From: Oscillospiraceae bacterium
GTDB taxonomy: Bacteria > Bacillota > Clostridia > Oscillospirales > Oscillospiraceae
Direction of reading: 5' to 3'
NCBI GenBank assembly: GCA_017936205.1
Contig: JAGBGB010000033.1
Span: 1-9,552 of the forward strand
DNA: 9,552 nt
Part shown: piece after piece, positions 7,064 to 9,552 of the stretch
Layout of the letters: each line of letters opens with the position of its first letter
Numbering within the stretch: the first letter of the stretch is position 1
Position numbers and translations under genes: made by a program
The notes under the pieces: model-generated
What the model saw: only the letters and a program-made list of their open reading frames with translations
What the model was told of the DNA's origin: nothing
Database searches by the model: none

Positions 7064-8306
7064 GGGTGCATATTGGATCGAAGGCGGTGTTCCCCTCCGG
7101 GGAGAGCTTGCCATTCACGGAGCGAAGAATAGCGTCCTGCCCATTCTGGCAGCAACGATTTTGACGGGAGGCTGTTGTGTCCTCCATAACTGCCCTCGGA
7201 TCTCCGATGTGGAGACGGCTCTGCAGATCTTAGAGTATCTGGGCTGCAAGACCAAGAGGGAGGGCAGTACCCTATGTATTGATACATATGAGGCAGTACC
7301 TCGCCCCATCCCTGTTTCCATGACAGGGAGAATGCGAGCTGCCATTCTTTTCATGGGTTCCCTTCTGGCTCGCTTTGGGCAGGCGTATTTGGCATACCCC
7401 GGTGGCTGTGCCTTAGGAGAACGGCCCGTTGATCTGCATTTGCTTGGATTGCGGCACATGGGCGCTCACTGTGACTGTACAGAGGACTGCCTGTGCTGCA
7501 AGAGTAGCTGCCTTGAGGGTGGAACCATTGCATTACCCTTTCCCAGTGTGGGAGCCACGGAGAACCTGCTTTTGGCAGCAACTGCCTGCAAGGGGGACAC
7601 TGTGCTTTGCAATTGTGCCTGTGAGCCGGAAATTGGGGATCTGGTGGATTTCCTCCGCTGCTGTGGTGCGCAGATCTGCGGGAAGGGCTCTGTGCTGCAG
7701 ATCCGGGGAGGCTGTTCCCTGCATGGCGGGGAATTTTCCATCATGCCTGATCGTATGGAGGCTGCGAGTTATTTGGCTGCGGGAGCGGCTACCAAGGGTG
7801 AATTGACCCTGACCCACGTATGTCCCCATCATTTGGAGGCAGTTACCGCTGTGCTCCGGAAGGGAGGCTGTGAGCTTCGGGAAGGGAAGGACTATATTTC
7901 CCTCCGCTGTGAGCAGCTGCGAGCGGTGAGTCCTATTCGGACAGCTCCTTATAACGGCTTTCCCACAGATGCCCAGGCGCCCATTATGGCAGCGCTTGCT
8001 TCTGCCAAGGGGATCAGTGTGATAGAGGAGAGAATCTTTTCCAACCGCTTCCTCCATGTACCTGCTCTGAGGAAGATGGGAGCACGGATCCGTGCCTCTC
8101 GACACTATGCTATCATAGACGGTGTAAGCAGACTCTGTGGAGCTGAGGTAGAAGCAACAGATCTTCGAGGGGGCGCTGCTCTGGTAATTGCAGCCCTGAG
8201 TGCACAGGGACGCAGCCGCATTGGAACAACAGAGCACATGGAACGAGGCTATGAGGACTTCGCACCCAATCTAATGGGCTTGGGAGCGAAACTAAGGATG
8301 GAGTAA
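7062..8306 (+). CDS. murA: UDP-N-acetylglucosamine 1-carboxyvinyltransferase (MurA), cysteine-rich
   Basis: Cytoplasmic enzyme that transfers enolpyruvate from PEP to UDP-GlcNAc, the first committed step of peptidoglycan synthesis and the fosfomycin target. The 414-residue protein (E. coli MurA is 419) has the EPSP synthase-like fold. Seen: GAKN with K22, the catalytic loop PGGCALGERPVDLH with C116 (aligning with the E. coli loop cysteine, implying fosfomycin sensitivity at this site), FPSVGATENLL at 150-160, FPTDAQAP with D303 and HMERGYEDF with R395. Unusual: 24 cysteines, six of them at 137-150 and others at 183-187 and 200-206. The start is ATG 7062, six bases after GGAGGT (7050-7055), rather than TTG 7056. 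It occupies the place where Bacillus has murB. Firmicutes often carry two murA copies; whether this is the major one cannot be told here. Confidence 0.95.
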   Translation: MGAYWIEGGVPLRGELAIHGAKNSVLPILAATILTGGCCVLHNCPRISDVETALQILEYLGCKTKREGSTLCIDTYEAVPRPIPVSMTGRMRAAILFMGSLLARFGQAYLAYPGGCALGERPVDLHLLGLRHMGAHCDCTEDCLCCKSSCLEGGTIALPFPSVGATENLLLAATACKGDTVLCNCACEPEIGDLVDFLRCCGAQICGKGSVLQIRGGCSLHGGEFSIMPDRMEAASYLAAGAATKGELTLTHVCPHHLEAVTAVLRKGGCELREGKDYISLRCEQLRAVSPIRTAPYNGFPTDAQAPIMAALASAKGISVIEERIFSNRFLHVPALRKMGARIRASRHYAIIDGVSRLCGAEVEATDLRGGAALVIAALSAQGRSRIGTTEHMERGYEDFAPNLMGLGAKLRME

Positions 8307-8311
8307 AGACT

Positions 8312-9211
8312 ATGGAACAGAAGAAACAGAAGCCTGTGCAGCGAACAGAGCAATCAGTCAGAGCTGCACAGCGAAGACAGCAGATCCGAGCGGAGAATGC
8401 ACGCCTACGCCGCCTCCGAGAGAAGCAGAAACGGCAGGCCAAACGCAGGACGGTCAAACGCATTAATAAGGGACTGCTGAAGCGGTTGATCATTATGGTG
8501 GGTGTGGTCGCAGCAGTGATCCTGAGCATGGTGATTTTCTTCAGAGTGCAGCATATTGAGATCAGGGGAGCCCATTACTATTCAGAAGCAGAGATCCTTC
8601 AGGCATGCGGTGTAGCAACGGGAGACAATTTGTTAACCCTGTCCAGAGGACGGATCTCCGGAAGCATCATGGCTCCGCTGAAGTATATAGACTCCGTAAA
8701 GGTCACACGACAGTTACCGGATACTCTGATTATTTCTGTGGTAGAGGGAGAGCCGAAGTATGCGGTGCAGGACAGCCGAGGGGATCACTACCTGATCTCC
8801 GCTCAAGCCAAGGTTATAGAGCAGATACCGCCCTTGGAGCTTGGGGAGTATACTCTGGTAGATGGCTTGAAGATCCGGACTCCCGAGATCGGTGCGGAGC
8901 TGCAGATTCAAACAGCTGCAGGGGAAGAAAGCAAAGCCAAGGGACAACTCAGTGCGCTGAAGACCCTTCTGACAGCCATCGAAGAAGCAGAGCTGGGCAG
9001 AGCCATTGCATCTGTACAGATCCCATCCTCCTACAATTTATCCCTGTGGTATGAGGATCGTTTCCTTGTGGAATTGGGGAACACAAATCGCTTGGACTAT
9101 AAGCTGGAGTACCTGAAAGAGGTCGTAAATCGGCAGGAAGCCTATGTAACAGGCACTGTTGACCTGACTTTAAGGGATGGAGACAAGGCAATTTTGCTTC
9201 GAGACGAGTAA
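8312..9211 (+). CDS. ftsQ: Cell division protein FtsQ/DivIB (POTRA domain)
   Basis: Bitopic membrane protein of the divisome that, with FtsL/DivIC-type partners, links early division proteins to septal wall synthesis. The 299 residues divide into a very basic cytoplasmic arm (about 1-58, with 23 Lys/Arg), one membrane helix at about 59-77 and an extracytoplasmic part. A POTRA domain follows at about 80-148, beginning with the typical hIEIRGAHYYSEAEI pattern and ending near LIISVVEGEP. The remaining FtsQ/DivIB beta-domain runs to about 270, with a short tail. ATG 8312 lies five bases after the murA stop and has GGAG at 8300-8303 with an 8-base spacer, so it is tightly linked to murA. Family assignment is clear from topology and position before ftsZ, although the primary sequence of this family is weakly conserved. 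Confidence 0.92.
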   Translation: MEQKKQKPVQRTEQSVRAAQRRQQIRAENARLRRLREKQKRQAKRRTVKRINKGLLKRLIIMVGVVAAVILSMVIFFRVQHIEIRGAHYYSEAEILQACGVATGDNLLTLSRGRISGSIMAPLKYIDSVKVTRQLPDTLIISVVEGEPKYAVQDSRGDHYLISAQAKVIEQIPPLELGEYTLVDGLKIRTPEIGAELQIQTAAGEESKAKGQLSALKTLLTAIEEAELGRAIASVQIPSSYNLSLWYEDRFLVELGNTNRLDYKLEYLKEVVNRQEAYVTGTVDLTLRDGDKAILLRDE

Positions 9212-9257
9212 AAATCAGAAAAATTGTAAATAATTTTATGAAAAATGAGAAATTCTA
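9212..9257 (+). other. AT-rich spacer before the ftsZ promoter, no terminator seen
   Basis: This stretch is strongly A/T rich with several A and T tracts ending just before the -35 box, so it could act as an UP element for RNA polymerase alpha subunits. A six-pair all-A/T inverted repeat (9220-9225 with 9232-9237) is too weak to be an intrinsic terminator. The upstream operon therefore probably reads through to some extent into ftsZ. Confidence 0.4.
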
Positions 9258-9286
9258 TTGACCTGAGGGCAAATTCACGGTAAAAT
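9258..9286 (+). promoter_or_regulatory. Sigma-A-type promoter for ftsZ
   Basis: The -35 hexamer TTGACC (9258-9263, one base off consensus) and the -10 hexamer TAAAAT (9281-9286, one base off TATAAT) are separated by exactly 17 bases. A start near 9292-9295 would give a 5' UTR of about 120 bases. This is the only good housekeeping promoter I found in the window, and it lies in its only intergenic region over 50 bases. Confidence 0.8.
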
Positions 9287-9312
9287 AGAACAGTATAAAT
9301 CTGCATACCAAA

Positions 9313-9378
9313 CAGGGCGTGTCTGAGAAGCATCGGCGGCTGCTTCCACAGACGGCTGTGCTTGTCAGATGCGCCCTG
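9313..9378 (+). ncRNA. Structured 5' UTR element of ftsZ (possible three-way junction)
   Basis: Three nested helices can form. P1 pairs 9313-9326 with 9365-9378: fourteen continuous pairs including two adjacent wobbles. P2 pairs 9327-9332 with 9341-9346 (six pairs, 8-base loop). P3 pairs 9347-9351 with 9356-9360 (five pairs, loop ACGG). P1, P2 and P3 follow one another with no unpaired base until a 4-base joint (9361-9364). An alternative extends P1 through a G-G mismatch by pairing 9328-9333 with 9358-9363, which excludes P2. No T-run follows, so it is not a simple terminator. I do not recognise a named riboswitch family. Cis-regulation of ftsZ is an inference from position. Confidence 0.55.
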
Positions 9379-9399
9379 ACTTTATCAACCAGTATACAT

Positions 9400-9405
9400 A
9401 GGAGG
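9400..9405 (+). promoter_or_regulatory. Ribosome binding site of ftsZ
   Basis: AGGAGG, a full consensus Shine-Dalgarno, lies 8 bases before ATG 9414 and downstream of the P1 helix, so it is exposed in the three-way fold. CTTCC at 9343-9347 could pair with GGAGG 9401-9405 (one wobble) if P2 and P3 open. Confidence 0.85.
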
Positions 9406-9413
9406 AGATTATC

Positions 9414-9552
9414 ATGTCCGAAGTTTACGCAGAAAAAGTAGTTAATATTAAGGTTATCGGTGTCGGCGGCGCTGGCAACAATGTTGTCAATCGTATGATC
9501 GACAGCAAGGTCGACGGTGTAGAGTTTGTCGTTGTCAATACAGACCGCCAGG
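9414..9552 (+). CDS. ftsZ: Cell division GTPase FtsZ, 5' end
   Basis: Only the first 46 residues are in the window; the gene runs off the right edge. The short N-terminal tail (about 10 residues) leads into [19 protein letters not shown] and then [17 protein letters not shown] is the first nucleotide-binding loop of the tubulin/FtsZ fold and VVNTD is the following strand and loop, which is distinctive for FtsZ. FtsZ forms the cytoplasmic ring that organises the divisome. ATG 9414 has a consensus ribosome site 8 bases upstream. The gene has its own promoter and a structured leader and is separated from ftsQ by 202 bases; ftsA is not between them, so the membrane tether must be encoded elsewhere or be a different protein such as SepF. 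Confidence 0.96.
   Translation, partial: MSEVYAEKVVNIKVIGVGGAGNNVVNRMIDSKVDGVEFVVVNTDRQ

Noticed and set aside
9220..9237. All-A/T inverted repeat after ftsQ as a terminator
   Set aside because: Six A/T pairs with no G-C core and no proper T tract after the stem; too weak for intrinsic termination.

Overview
The window is a stretch of the dcw (division and cell wall) cluster of a Gram-positive bacterium of the Firmicutes. It most likely comes from a spore-forming or spore-ancestral member of Clostridia, possibly near the Oscillospirales/Ruminococcaceae. The pointers are strong GGAGG-type ribosome sites at most genes, a PASTA-bearing class B PBP directly before murE, a meso-DAP-type MurE, a SpoVE-like FtsW, a clostridial-looking MurG and a DivIB-type FtsQ. 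Base composition is moderate, roughly half G+C. The taxonomic placement is inference from protein style and gene order, not from a search.

Layout, all on the + strand: 3' part of a class B penicillin-binding protein (1-942), murE (979-2421), murF (2403-3740), mraY (3761-4744), ftsW/spoVE (4769-5881), murG (5892-7013), murA (7062-8306), ftsQ/divIB (8312-9211), a 202-base intergenic region with a promoter and a structured leader, and the 5' end of ftsZ (9414-9552, cut by the window edge). From the PBP to ftsQ the genes are separated by at most about 48 bases or overlap, so they look like one operon. ftsZ has its own sigma-A-type promoter, but no intrinsic terminator precedes it, so read-through from the operon is also likely.

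The genes cover most of the lipid II route. MurA makes the first committed step, MurE and MurF add meso-DAP and D-Ala-D-Ala, MraY and MurG make lipid I and lipid II, and FtsW with the class B PBP polymerise and cross-link septal peptidoglycan. FtsQ and FtsZ belong to the divisome. murB, murC, murD and ftsA are not in the window. murD is missing from its usual place between mraY and ftsW, and murA sits where Bacillus subtilis has murB.

There is no mobile element, CRISPR array, tRNA or rRNA, and no new protein system. The unexpected content is at RNA level. (1) The murA Shine-Dalgarno and the first two bases of its start codon lie inside a continuous 15-pair hairpin with a 3-base loop. (2) The ftsW ribosome site and start codon sit in the loop of a hairpin with perfect 10-base arms, the 5' arm beginning right after the mraY stop. 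(3) The ftsZ 5' UTR can fold into a compact three-way junction closed by a 14-pair helix. Together they suggest that translation of selected wall and division genes is tuned by RNA structure. MurA is also unusually rich in cysteine (24 in 414 residues, heavily clustered).
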